From: Clostridia bacterium
GTDB taxonomy: Bacteria > Bacillota > Clostridia > Christensenellales > Aristaeellaceae
NCBI GenBank assembly: GCA_900759005.1
Contig: CAAEUQ010000130.1
Location: 1-14,087, forward strand
Direction of reading: 5' to 3'
Length of the DNA: 14,087 nt
Shown: piece by piece, positions 1 to 7,526 of the stretch
Position numbering within the stretch: position 1 is the first letter of the stretch
How the letters are laid out: every line of letters starts with the position of its first letter
The notes under the pieces: model-generated
Databases searched by the model: none
What the model was told of the DNA's origin: nothing
What the model saw: the letters and a program-made list of their open reading frames with translations, nothing else
Position numbers and translations under genes: made by a program

Positions 1-320
1 CGCGAGCCGTTCAGGTATTTGCCCACACCCGGAATCGCAACCAGAATCAGCGCAAGAAAGCTCATTCCGAGCAAGCCCAGACACACTTCTTTTCGGGCAA
101 ACAGGCGGTAATCCAGCCTCAGGATCACCGCCATGCCCGCCGCTCCCACGACCACGCCGAACAGCTGCGAGCGCACCTCGGCGAATGGACTTCCGCCGTC
201 CTGGGCGTTGTAATAGCTCGCCGCGTACAGAACGATCAGTCCGGAAATCAGCAGGAGAACAAATGTAATCGCCAGCCCGCGGTCGATATCGCGCAGCCGG
301 TTCGTATTTCTCAGGCGCAT
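1..320 (-). CDS. ftsW: Septal peptidoglycan glycosyltransferase FtsW, N-terminal part (runs off the left edge)
   Basis: SEDS-family polytopic membrane protein that polymerises lipid II at the division septum together with the class B PBP. About 106 codons are visible, from MRLRNTNRLRDIDRGL through a first hydrophobic helix (about residues 16-34), a second (about 50-68) and a third (about 78-97), ending at GVGKYLNGSR, which matches the conserved G-x-x-x-x-x-NGxxRW segment of FtsW/RodA/SpoVE. The chosen ATG (320) has AAAGAGG at 326-332. An in-frame GTG at 359 would give a GTGA overlap with the murD stop but has a poor ribosome site. Position directly after murD is the standard dcw position for ftsW and favours it over rodA. 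SpoVE is the alternative name used in spore formers. The C-terminal part is outside the window. Confidence 0.88.
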   Translation of the reverse strand, partial: MRLRNTNRLRDIDRGLAITFVLLLISGLIVLYAASYYNAQDGGSPFAEVRSQLFGVVVGAAGMAVILRLDYRLFARKEVCLGLLGMSFLALILVAIPGVGKYLNGS

Positions 321-355
321 TCGCGCCTCTTTCGCCCCGCGTTCAGGGCGGCGGA

Positions 356-1726
356 TCACCTTTCGCGGCTCGGAAGCGCGTTTACGTAATCCTTGAAGAT
401 TCGTCCGCGCGATTCAAAATCGCTGAACATATCAAAGCTCGCGCAGCTCGGCGAAAACAGCACATTGCCGCCCGCCGGCGTAATTTCAAACGCGCGCTCG
501 ACCGTCTTTTTGAAATCCGTTCCACAATGCTCGTATTCGGTAAATCCGAATTTGTCCAGCGTCTCGCCGATCTGCTTCGCCGTCGCGCCGATCAGGAGAA
601 TGCGCCGAATCATCGGATTTTCGCGAATAACCTCAACCAGCGGCGAAAAATCGCAATGCTTGTCGTAGCCGCCGAGAATCAGCGTCGTATCGCGGTTCAT
701 CGCGCGCACCGCCTGAATCGTTGAGTCCACGTTCGTGCCCTTGGAATCATTGATGAAGCGCACGCCGTCCAGCTCGCGCACGAATTCGATTCTGTGCTCC
801 ACGCCCTGGAACGTGCGCAGCGTATGCCGAATCACCGGCGCGGGAATCCCCGCAACCGTCGCCATCGCCGTCGCCGCCAGCGCATTTCTCAAGTTGTGTT
901 CGCCGGGAATATACACCTCGTCCGCGCGGCAGACCGTCGCGTGCGCGTTTTCGGTGCCGAACACGATCTCGCCATCTTTCACAAACGCGCCGTAAGGTAC
1001 AACCTCGCGCGAAGAGAACCATACGACCTTACATTTCGCGCGGTTCGCCATATCGCGGGTGATCGGATCATCATAATTCAGAATCACAAAATCACCCTCG
1101 CCGCTGTTTTCAAAGATGCGCTCCTTCAGCGCGATATAGTTTTCCATCGTGTGATGCCGATTCATATGATCTTCCGAGATATTCAGAACCGCCGAAATCG
1201 CCGGATGGAATTTCACGATCGTTTCCAGCATGAACGACGACACCTCGCACACGGTCACATCGCCCGCGCGCATCTCGGGTACCGCGCCGGAATAGGGATT
1301 GCCGATATTGCCGACGACGAATGTCGTCCGTCCGGCGTTTTTGAAAATCTCGCCCAGCAGCGTAACGGTCGTGGTCTTTCCGTTCGTACCGGTCACGGCA
1401 AGCAACAGGCCGTTTGATTCGCGATACGCGTATTCAATCTCGCCGATCACTTCAACGCCCAATTCCTTCGCGCGCACGACCAGCGGATGCTGCATATCAA
1501 TCGCAGGGCTCACGATCAGCGCGTCCAATCCGGAAAGGTATTTCTCCGGATGCGCCTCCCCCAGCACCAGATGCGCGCCCGATTTTTCAATCTCGTCCAG
1601 CGCTCCGGCAAAATCTTCCTTTTTCTTCTGATCACAGACCCAGACCTCCGCGCCGCGCAGCAAAAGCAGCTTCGCCGCCGCAATGCCGCTGCGTGCCATG
1701 CCGAGTACCATCGCCTTTTGAATCAT
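356..1726 (-). CDS. murD: UDP-N-acetylmuramoyl-L-alanine--D-glutamate ligase MurD
   Basis: Cytoplasmic ATP-dependent ligase that adds D-glutamate to UDP-MurNAc-L-Ala, the second amino-acid step of the peptidoglycan precursor. It is 456 residues, the usual length. The N-terminal Rossmann-like domain starts MIQKAMVLGMARSGIA. The Mur-ligase P-loop GTNGKTT lies at about 113-119, NISEDHMNRH at about 182-191 and NDSKGTN at about 326-332. The segment usually read SSFQLE is SSFMLE here, so the Gln is replaced by Met. The ATG at 1726 is chosen because GGGAGGGAG lies just upstream; an in-frame TTG at 1753 lies upstream of that ribosome site and is unlikely. It follows mraY by 78 bases, the widest gap in the cluster, which holds a hairpin. 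The stop is 35 bases from the preferred ftsW ATG. Confidence 0.97.
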   Translation of the reverse strand: MIQKAMVLGMARSGIAAAKLLLLRGAEVWVCDQKKKEDFAGALDEIEKSGAHLVLGEAHPEKYLSGLDALIVSPAIDMQHPLVVRAKELGVEVIGEIEYAYRESNGLLLAVTGTNGKTTTVTLLGEIFKNAGRTTFVVGNIGNPYSGAVPEMRAGDVTVCEVSSFMLETIVKFHPAISAVLNISEDHMNRHHTMENYIALKERIFENSGEGDFVILNYDDPITRDMANRAKCKVVWFSSREVVPYGAFVKDGEIVFGTENAHATVCRADEVYIPGEHNLRNALAATAMATVAGIPAPVIRHTLRTFQGVEHRIEFVRELDGVRFINDSKGTNVDSTIQAVRAMNRDTTLILGGYDKHCDFSPLVEVIRENPMIRRILLIGATAKQIGETLDKFGFTEYEHCGTDFKKTVERAFEITPAGGNVLFSPSCASFDMFSDFESRGRIFKDYVNALPSRER

Positions 1727-1764
1727 TGTCTTCTCCCTCCCATACAGAGCCAATTTATGAATCG

Positions 1765-1790
1765 CAGGTGATCGCTTGGGCGACCACCTG
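1765..1790 (-). other. RNA hairpin in the mraY-murD gap
   Basis: Read on the minus (transcribed) strand, CAGGTGGTCGC and GCGATCACCTG form an 11-pair stem closed by a CCAA loop. The single deviation is a G-U wobble on the minus strand but would be an A-C mismatch on the plus-strand RNA, which points to function in the dcw transcript. The minus-strand sequence after the stem has no T-run, so it is not a textbook terminator. It could be a processing, stability or partial-termination element between mraY and murD. Confidence 0.55.
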
Positions 1791-1804
1791 TGCTTTTCCT
1801 TTTA

Positions 1805-2815
1805 TTACGCCACAAATCCGACCAGCGCGATCAGGCAGAGAATCGCCGTTCCGATCACATACATATTCACCACGTGCGTTTCCGGCATTCCGCCCAGCAC
1901 GAAATGATAATGCATCGGCGCCATTCGGAATACGCGCTGACCTGTGCCGGTCTTTTTGCGCGTTCGTTTGAAATGTGAAATCTGAATGATGTCCGAAAGG
2001 CTGGACATCAGCATTGCCAGCGCGACGATCGGCAAAAGCAGCGAAAGCCGCGTAACCAGCGCGATGCCCGCCAGTCCTCCGCCAACGAAGAACGAGCCAA
2101 CGTCGCCCATGAATACCCGCGCGGGATGCGCGTTGAACCTCAGAAAGCCCAGAAGACCGCCCACCATCGCGCAGGAGAAGATTGCCACGTTCATCAGATT
2201 CGAGCGGTTTGCGTTATTGCCTGCCGCCATTGCAATCGCAATCAGCGCAAACGTCGCGTAATCCACCAGTGAGCAGCCGCCGCACAGCCCGTCCAGACCG
2301 TCCAGCAGGTTCGCGGAATTCACCGTGCCGACCAGCACGAATACCATCACCGGAATGAATGCGATTCCGAGATTCCATTCGACATTCGCAAACGGAACGA
2401 TCCATTTCGATCCGATCGCCGGATTCAGATACGCCCACACGCTCAGACCGATCGCAAGCACGATCTGCGGAATCAGCTTCTGCTTCGGCGTAAGCCCGAG
2501 CGAGCGCTTGAGCTTTACCTTAATGAAATCGTCCACAAAACCGACCGCGCCGAACCCGAGCGCACATACGAGGATCATCAGAAGGAAATCAAACCGCGTG
2601 TCGTTATACGCGAACGCAATCGCGGCGATCAGCGCGGGAATCGCGAAGATCATGCCGCCCATCGTGGGCGTGCCCTGCTTTTTCTTGTTGGAATCCGGCT
2701 CCAGCTCGTAAATCGTTTGACCGAATTTCAGCTTTTTCAGCCACACGAGCATTCGCGGGCCGAGCACCATCGCCATTGCAAACGCGGCAAGTACCGTCCA
2801 AATCAACCTTTGCAT
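1805..2815 (-). CDS. mraY: Phospho-N-acetylmuramoyl-pentapeptide-transferase MraY
   Basis: Integral membrane enzyme that transfers phospho-MurNAc-pentapeptide to undecaprenyl phosphate, giving lipid I. It is 336 residues with about ten hydrophobic helices. Family motifs are present: GTPTMGG (about 48-54), the aspartate pair VDDF (95-96), NSANLLDGLDGL (166-177) and FNAHPARVFMGD (227-238). Two usually invariant sites differ: GDTGS is GDVGS (about 237-241), and the HHH motif reads HYH (302-304). An insert rich in Lys/Thr/Gly (about 287-292) precedes the second of these. The ATG at 2815 follows a CTGGAGGC ribosome site. The gene lies 25 bases after murE with no murF between them, an unusual arrangement. 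Essential residues otherwise look intact, so it is probably active. Confidence 0.96.
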   Translation of the reverse strand: MQRLIWTVLAAFAMAMVLGPRMLVWLKKLKFGQTIYELEPDSNKKKQGTPTMGGMIFAIPALIAAIAFAYNDTRFDFLLMILVCALGFGAVGFVDDFIKVKLKRSLGLTPKQKLIPQIVLAIGLSVWAYLNPAIGSKWIVPFANVEWNLGIAFIPVMVFVLVGTVNSANLLDGLDGLCGGCSLVDYATFALIAIAMAAGNNANRSNLMNVAIFSCAMVGGLLGFLRFNAHPARVFMGDVGSFFVGGGLAGIALVTRLSLLLPIVALAMLMSSLSDIIQISHFKRTRKKTGTGQRVFRMAPMHYHFVLGGMPETHVVNMYVIGTAILCLIALVGFVA

Positions 2816-2840
2816 CTTCCGTTGCCTCCAGATTCGTTCG

Positions 2841-4298
2841 TCAATCCATGATTTCTTTCAGCAGCTCCCGCACAACGATCTTCTCATCGAACGGATGCTT
2901 TACGCCGCAGATTTCCTGATATGTCTCATGTCCCTTGCCCGCGAGGATGATCACATCGCTCGGCTGCGCGTGTTCGAGCGCATAGCGAATCGCTTCGCGG
3001 CGATTCTCAATCACGACGTATTCGCAGCCCGTGGGACGAATGCCCTCCTCGATCTCTCGGAGAATCTCCATCGGCTCCTCGTTGCGCGGATTATCGCTGG
3101 TCAGAATGCAGTAGTCCGCCAGCTCGCCCGCGATTTCGCCCATGATCGGGCGCTTTGCCGCGTCGCGATTGCCGCCGCAGCCGAACAGCGCGATCATTCT
3201 GCCCTTCGATGTCTGGCGAACCGCCTTCAGGATGTTCTCCAGACTGTCCGGTGAATGCGCGTAATCGAGAATCACGCGATACGGCGTTCCGGTATCGAGC
3301 AGTTCGATTCTGCCCGGAACGGCGCGCACGTCTTCAAGGCCTCTGCGAATCGCGTCCGGCGAAATGCCCGCGCAAATCGCAACGCCCGCCGCCAGCAGCG
3401 CATTGTATACGTTGAATATGCCCGCGAGCTTCAGCGAAACCGACTGGCGGAATCGCTTATGCCACGTCATCAAAAACGAGCTTCCGCGCTCCGCGATCTC
3501 GATATCGTTGGCGTAAACGTCGCTGCTTTCGCGAATGCCCACGCGCAGCGCCTCGCGCCCGAGCGCCTCGATGCCGCGCGCGACGTGCTCGTCATCAACA
3601 TTGTAAACGATATTCTCGACCATTTCGGGCGTAAAGAAACGCATTTTCGCCGCAAAATACGCATCCATATCCTTGAAATAATCCAAATGATCCTGCGAGA
3701 AATTGCTGAACGCACCCACTTCGAAGTGCATTCCCGCAAGGCGATGCATATCCAGTGCGTGCGCGGAAACCTCCATGATCACGAATTCGCAGTCTGCATC
3801 CGCCATCTTTTTCAAAAGCGCCTGCGTCTCAATCGGATCCGGCGTGGTCAATTCGGAGGGAATCGCCTCGTCGCCGATCATGGAGCAGACCGTTCCGATC
3901 AGCCCGACCTTGCAGCCCGCCTCTTCAAAAATGGATTTAAGCAGGAAACTCGTGGTGGTTTTGCCCTTCGTTCCGGTAATGCCGATCAGACGAACGCGCA
4001 TCGCCGGATGCCCGTAAAACGCCGCCGCTGCATAGGAAAGCGCCGTGCGCACATCCTCGACCACGACCTGTGGAACAGGAAGCGCCAGCTCGCGCTCCAC
4101 CAGCAGCGCCACCGCGCCCTTCTCCACCGCCTGCGGCGCAAAATTATGACCGTCGACCTTCAGGCCCGGCGTGCACGCAAACAGCGCGCCCGGCTTTACC
4201 TTTCTGGAATCATCGAAAATCGAGCTGATCTGAACCTCGCCGTCGCCGATTAAGCGAACTTTGCCGGGCAGACTCGCCGCCAATACCTTGAGCTTCAT
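2841..4298 (-). CDS. murE: UDP-N-acetylmuramoyl-tripeptide synthetase MurE, probably meso-diaminopimelate-adding
   Basis: Cytoplasmic Mur ligase that adds the third residue of the stem peptide. It is 485 residues. The N-terminal domain has SSIFDDSRKVKPGALF; the ATP loop GTKGKTTT is at about 109-116; the lysine that is carbamylated in the family lies in AAKMRFF (about K218); DNPRNEEP is at about 402-409 and GKGHETYQ is near the C-terminus. The Arg of DNPR is the residue known to bind meso-DAP, so a DAP-type wall is inferred. The ATG at 4298 is chosen because AGGGGGAT precedes it; a GTG at 4337 and an ATG at 4334 overlap the end of the upstream PBP gene but lack a good ribosome site. It is followed after 25 bases by mraY. 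Confidence 0.96.
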   Translation of the reverse strand: MKLKVLAASLPGKVRLIGDGEVQISSIFDDSRKVKPGALFACTPGLKVDGHNFAPQAVEKGAVALLVERELALPVPQVVVEDVRTALSYAAAAFYGHPAMRVRLIGITGTKGKTTTSFLLKSIFEEAGCKVGLIGTVCSMIGDEAIPSELTTPDPIETQALLKKMADADCEFVIMEVSAHALDMHRLAGMHFEVGAFSNFSQDHLDYFKDMDAYFAAKMRFFTPEMVENIVYNVDDEHVARGIEALGREALRVGIRESSDVYANDIEIAERGSSFLMTWHKRFRQSVSLKLAGIFNVYNALLAAGVAICAGISPDAIRRGLEDVRAVPGRIELLDTGTPYRVILDYAHSPDSLENILKAVRQTSKGRMIALFGCGGNRDAAKRPIMGEIAGELADYCILTSDNPRNEEPMEILREIEEGIRPTGCEYVVIENRREAIRYALEHAQPSDVIILAGKGHETYQEICGVKHPFDEKIVVRELLKEIMD

Positions 4299-4333
4299 CA
4301 GGCATCCCCCTGTATTGCATATTTGCGCGCGCA

Positions 4334-6457
4334 TCACGGTTCGGAAAATTCAACCGTGACCACGGCGGTCGGATAAACTTCTTCATTCGCGGCGGGCTTT
4401 TGCGATCGCGCAATGCCGCCGCCTTCCACCTGCATCTTCAAGCCGTAGCTCGCGAGCAGGCGATTTGCCTCCAATACGGAAAGCCCCGTCACGTCCGGCA
4501 CGCGGACGCGGTCGTTCTCTTCCGCAGGCGTCCTTTTGTCCACATACAGCATCACCAGCGCACCCTCGGCGATTTTTGCGCCCGGCGCGGGCAGCTGACT
4601 GACCACGCGCTCGCCGCTTCCATCGAACACGCAGCTGAGATTTGCCTCCTTCATCGCGCTTTTCGCGTCCGCAACCGTCATATCGGTCACGTCCGGAACC
4701 GAAACCTCCGCGGGCGACTGCATTCCCGTCTCCGGCGCGATTCCGAGATAGGCAAGCGATTTTTCAAGAATATCGCGCGCGAACGGCGCGGCGGTCTGGC
4801 TTCCGAAATCCACCGGAACGCTCGCCTCGTCTACGATCACGAGAATCGCAATCTGCGGATCGTTCGCCGGCGCAAAGCCGAGAAACGAGCCGATGTGCAT
4901 ATCGTCCGTCACCACGCCGTCGACATATACCTGCGCGGTGCCGGTTTTGCCGCCGATCCGGTAGCCGGCGACGCGCGCGTTTTTGCCGCCGCCGTTTTCG
5001 ACCACGCCCTCAAGGAGCTTGCGCATCGTCGCGCTCGTTTCGGGCTTGATCGGATTGGCAACCGTCTTCGGCTGGTTTTTTTCAATCGTATTGCCGTTTC
5101 CGTCCAGGATTTCGGAAACGACATAGGGGCGCATCAAATTGCCGCCGTTGATCGCCGCGCACGCCGCCGTCAAAAGCTGAATCGGCGTAACCGCGACCGA
5201 CTGGCCGAACCCGATGCGCGCAAGATCGACGCGCTTGACATTCTTTTCAGCAATCACGATGCCGCTTGCTTCGCCCGGAATATCCACGCCTGTGGCTTTG
5301 CCGATGCCGAATGCGCCGAGGTAATCGTAAAACCGTTTCGTGCCCAATCGCAGCCCCATTTCAACGAACACCGGATTGCAGGAATTCTCCAGCGCCTGCG
5401 CGAATGTTTCCGCCCCATGCGGTTTTCCCCAGCATCGAACGCGGCTGCCGTCCACGTGCGTCGAACCCGAGCAGTAAAACCCTTCGCCGACCGTGACCAC
5501 GCCCGAATCGAGCGCGGATGCGGCAGTGATGATCTTGAACGTCGAGCCCGGCTCGTATGCGTCGGTCAGAAGGCGATTGCGCATTCGCTCCGTCAGCGTT
5601 TCAATATCGCTGCGCGGCGGGTCGTTCAGATCAAAGCCCGGCGCGTTGACCATTGCGAGAATTTCGCCGGTTTTCGGATTCATCGCGAGTATGCGCACTG
5701 CTTTGGCTTTGTTCACGCTCAGCGCCTCGCGCGCCGCCGTTTCGCAGAAGCTCTGAATCGACGCATCGATCGTAAGTATCGCACTGCCGCCGTCCACCGC
5801 GGGCACATATTCGCTCGCGCCATAGGATAGCGCTCGCCCCTTGCCGTCGATTTCGCCGAGCACGCGGCCGTTTTTGCCGGACAGGTAATTGTCCAGCGCG
5901 CTTTCCAGCCCCGCCTGACCTACGCCGTCGATCGTCGTAAGCCCGATCAGCTGGCACGCGAGCGCGCCCATCGGGTAGTAGCGCTTGCTTTCTTCCTCCA
6001 GATAAAGCCCGCTCACCGCCTTTGAATTTGCCTTTTTATGCTCGCTTAAAAGCATTCGCAGTTGCTGCGCCGTTTCGCGGGAAACCTGCCGCTTGATCGT
6101 AACGCCGCCTTTGGATTTATCCGAAACTTTTTTCCGGACGGCGCTTTCGTCCATATCCAGAATCGGCGCGATCAATCGTGCGAACGTCTCGGCATTCGCA
6201 ATCTGCCTTGGGCTTGCGCACACGGTATACGCTGTCGCGCTCTGCGCAAGCACTGCGCCGTTTCGATCAAGGATTTCGCCGCGCGTGGGGCGAACGGCGC
6301 TTTCGCTCGTCCATTGTGCCTGCGCGCGCCGCTGCAAATCCTCCGCCTGAACGCCCTGCAATATGAACAGGCGCACGCTCAGAATCAGAAACAGCACAAA
6401 AAACGCGAGCATACACGCGGCAAGGCGGCGACGGATCACAGGTCCGGTCAGAACCAT
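4334..6457 (-). CDS. Division-type class B penicillin-binding protein (FtsI/PbpB/SpoVD family) with two PASTA domains
   Basis: Membrane-anchored D,D-transpeptidase that cross-links septal (or, if SpoVD-like, spore cortex) peptidoglycan, partner of FtsW. It is 707 residues: a single N-terminal helix (about 14-34), a dimerisation region starting near RPTRGEILDRNG, then the transpeptidase domain with STFK (active Ser about 305), SCN (about 359-361) and KTGTA (about 504-508). Two C-terminal PASTA domains follow, starting at SVPDVTDMTV (about 586) and VRVPDVTGLS (about 651). The ATG at 6457 is preferred over the one at 6463 because GGGGAGG is seven bases from the former and only one from the latter. 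Many spore formers carry two PBP genes here; only one is present. PASTA repeats occur in both SpoVD and PBP2X/PbpB, so the symbol is left open. Confidence 0.93.
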   Translation of the reverse strand: MVLTGPVIRRRLAACMLAFFVLFLILSVRLFILQGVQAEDLQRRAQAQWTSESAVRPTRGEILDRNGAVLAQSATAYTVCASPRQIANAETFARLIAPILDMDESAVRKKVSDKSKGGVTIKRQVSRETAQQLRMLLSEHKKANSKAVSGLYLEEESKRYYPMGALACQLIGLTTIDGVGQAGLESALDNYLSGKNGRVLGEIDGKGRALSYGASEYVPAVDGGSAILTIDASIQSFCETAAREALSVNKAKAVRILAMNPKTGEILAMVNAPGFDLNDPPRSDIETLTERMRNRLLTDAYEPGSTFKIITAASALDSGVVTVGEGFYCSGSTHVDGSRVRCWGKPHGAETFAQALENSCNPVFVEMGLRLGTKRFYDYLGAFGIGKATGVDIPGEASGIVIAEKNVKRVDLARIGFGQSVAVTPIQLLTAACAAINGGNLMRPYVVSEILDGNGNTIEKNQPKTVANPIKPETSATMRKLLEGVVENGGGKNARVAGYRIGGKTGTAQVYVDGVVTDDMHIGSFLGFAPANDPQIAILVIVDEASVPVDFGSQTAAPFARDILEKSLAYLGIAPETGMQSPAEVSVPDVTDMTVADAKSAMKEANLSCVFDGSGERVVSQLPAPGAKIAEGALVMLYVDKRTPAEENDRVRVPDVTGLSVLEANRLLASYGLKMQVEGGGIARSQKPAANEEVYPTAVVTVEFSEP

Positions 6458-6489
6458 GCGCATCCCTCCCCGCCTGAATGATAGAAATT

Positions 6490-6843
6490 TTAATTTCTAT
6501 CCGCCGGCACTGCGACGGTCTGCGCGGAAGTATCCGTTGCGGGCGCGTAGAGCGATACCACGCGCACGCGCGATTCGTCGATTTTCTCCATTCCGAGCGC
6601 CGCGGCGCGCGCCGCAATCGCTTCAAGGTTGTGGCTTTGGTTGATGCAGAGGTTCAGATTCATGATATCCGCATTCAGCGTCTGAATCTGCTGTTTTACG
6701 CCCGCAATCTCCTTGGACTGGGCACTGACCTTCGCGCGCATCGAGATCTGAAAAAACAGACCTGCGACCAGCACCAGCGCCGCAAGAACCATCATCGCCC
6801 GCGAGAGCGATTTTTCCCGATCGCGCTTCGTCGATCTGTTCAT
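6490..6843 (-). CDS. ftsL: FtsL/DivIC-like septum-formation protein
   Basis: Small bitopic divisome protein, 117 residues. It has a basic cytoplasmic N-terminus (MNRSTKRDREKSLSR), one transmembrane helix (about 17-35), then a heptad-like region (about 38-66, Ile/Val/Leu spaced in IAGVKQQIQTLNADIMNLNL) and a conserved-looking block EAIAARAAALGMEKID. This is the FtsL/DivIC layout: the coiled coil outside the membrane pairs with the other divisome bitopic proteins and activates FtsW and the PBP. The ATG at 6843 follows GGGAGG, which lies within the last codons of mraZ, so translation is likely coupled (the mraZ stop is four bases upstream). The assignment rests on position and topology rather than strong sequence identity, as is normal for FtsL. 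Confidence 0.82.
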   Translation of the reverse strand: MNRSTKRDREKSLSRAMMVLAALVLVAGLFFQISMRAKVSAQSKEIAGVKQQIQTLNADIMNLNLCINQSHNLEAIAARAAALGMEKIDESRVRVVSLYAPATDTSAQTVAVPADRN

Positions 6844-6847
6844 ATCT

Positions 6848-7333
6848 CTATTCCTCCCGATGCTCGTTCAGAACCTCGATTTTGCCGAAATACCGGTCGT
6901 TGACGTAGTCCATCAGCGCTTCGAAGCCCTCTTCGTCCTTCGCGGTCGTCTCCATGAACCGCCGCTCATCCCAAATTTCAAGATACCGACCCACGCCGAC
7001 AAAGCAGATCGCGCGATCCATGCCCGCCTTCTGGCGCATCAGCTGCGGAAGCAGCACGCGCCCCTGCCCGTCCGTTTCCTGATTGGGATACGAAAACGCG
7101 TTGATCAGGCGAACATACTTCATGCCGCGCGCATCGCTGATCGGAATCTGCTTCAATCGATCGCTGATCAATTTCCATTCCGATTCAGGATACAGCGCAA
7201 GCGCCGTAAAGTCGTTGTTCACGCCGAGCGTGAATCTTTCGCCCAGCGCTTCGCGGTAGGCGGACGGTATGGTCACCCTGCCTTTGGGATCAATATTATG
7301 CGAATACGTTCCCGAAAATTCAGCTTCCGCCAT
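6848..7333 (-). CDS. mraZ: Transcriptional regulator MraZ
   Basis: DNA-binding protein of the SpoVT/AbrB fold, first gene of dcw operons, which represses its own operon in the species studied. It is 161 residues, a little longer than the usual 140-150. Both repeats of the family are visible: DPKGRVTIPSAYREAL (about 16-31) and the second signature TDGQGRVLLPQLMRQKA. The ATG at 7333 is chosen because GGGGAGGTGAG, a very strong ribosome site, ends four bases upstream; an in-frame ATG at 7369 lies at the predicted -10 element and cannot be used by that promoter. The next gene is ftsL-like, not rsmH as in most genomes. The stop lies four bases before the next start. Confidence 0.95.
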   Translation of the reverse strand: MAEAEFSGTYSHNIDPKGRVTIPSAYREALGERFTLGVNNDFTALALYPESEWKLISDRLKQIPISDARGMKYVRLINAFSYPNQETDGQGRVLLPQLMRQKAGMDRAICFVGVGRYLEIWDERRFMETTAKDEEGFEALMDYVNDRYFGKIEVLNEHREE

Positions 7334-7367
7334 CCGTCTCACCTCCCCGATCGGTATTCTCCCCCAC

Positions 7368-7376
7368 ATTATACCA
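7368..7376 (-). promoter_or_regulatory. Promoter -10 of the mraZ-ftsW (dcw) operon
   Basis: The minus strand reads TGGTATAAT, a consensus -10 with the extended TG element, giving a leader of about 28 bases before the mraZ ATG. No good -35 is found at 16-18 bases (TAGCAA at 17), so the extended -10 would have to compensate. The start of transcription is predicted near 7361. Confidence 0.7.
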
Positions 7377-7457
7377 CACTCAGGGATAATTTGCTAGTTT
7401 TTGACACGAGATTTTTCACTTTTTCGGAATTTCTAACATGAATCGCCGCGTTGTGTT

Positions 7458-7471
7458 CGAACAGATGGTTG
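7458..7471 (+). promoter_or_regulatory. LexA (DinR-type SOS) box in the lexA promoter
   Basis: CGAACAGATGGTTG matches the Gram-positive LexA/DinR consensus CGAACRNRYGTTYG at 13 of 14 positions (the T at position 11 is G). It overlaps the -35 element of lexA by three bases (7469-7471), the expected place for autorepression. A perfect 10-bp palindrome TGTTCGAACA (7454-7463) overlaps its left half. The fit to both consensus and position makes it a good candidate; binding itself is not shown by sequence. Confidence 0.72.
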
Positions 7472-7497
7472 ATTTTTTCTCAAAACTATGGTATAAT
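7469..7497 (+). promoter_or_regulatory. lexA: lexA promoter
   Basis: The -35 TTGATT (7469-7474) is followed by a 17-base spacer and a consensus -10 TATAAT (7492-7497) with the extended TG element (TGGTATAAT from 7489). Transcription should begin near 7504, leaving a leader of about 23 bases with AAAGGAG at 7512-7518 before the ATG at 7527. Confidence 0.88.
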
Positions 7498-7526
7498 GGG
7501 AATCAACAATCAAAGGAGATGATTTT

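Noticed and set aside
3255..4253. Long open plus-strand frame opposite murE
   Set aside because: Antisense to an intact MurE; low-complexity Arg-rich translation with no family features.
4400..5830. Long open plus-strand frame opposite the PBP gene
   Set aside because: It mirrors the third-position bias of a PBP with all catalytic motifs; no ribosome site and no recognisable protein.
7340..7380. MraZ-type TGGG direct repeats upstream of mraZ
   Set aside because: Only one TGGGG is clear, next to a weak TGGTA ten bases away; the regular set of repeats expected for MraZ is not there.
7401..7406. Perfect TTGACA on the plus strand, as a -35 for lexA
   Set aside because: No -10-like hexamer lies 15-19 bases downstream, and the nearer TTGATT/TATAAT pair at 7469-7497 explains lexA transcription.
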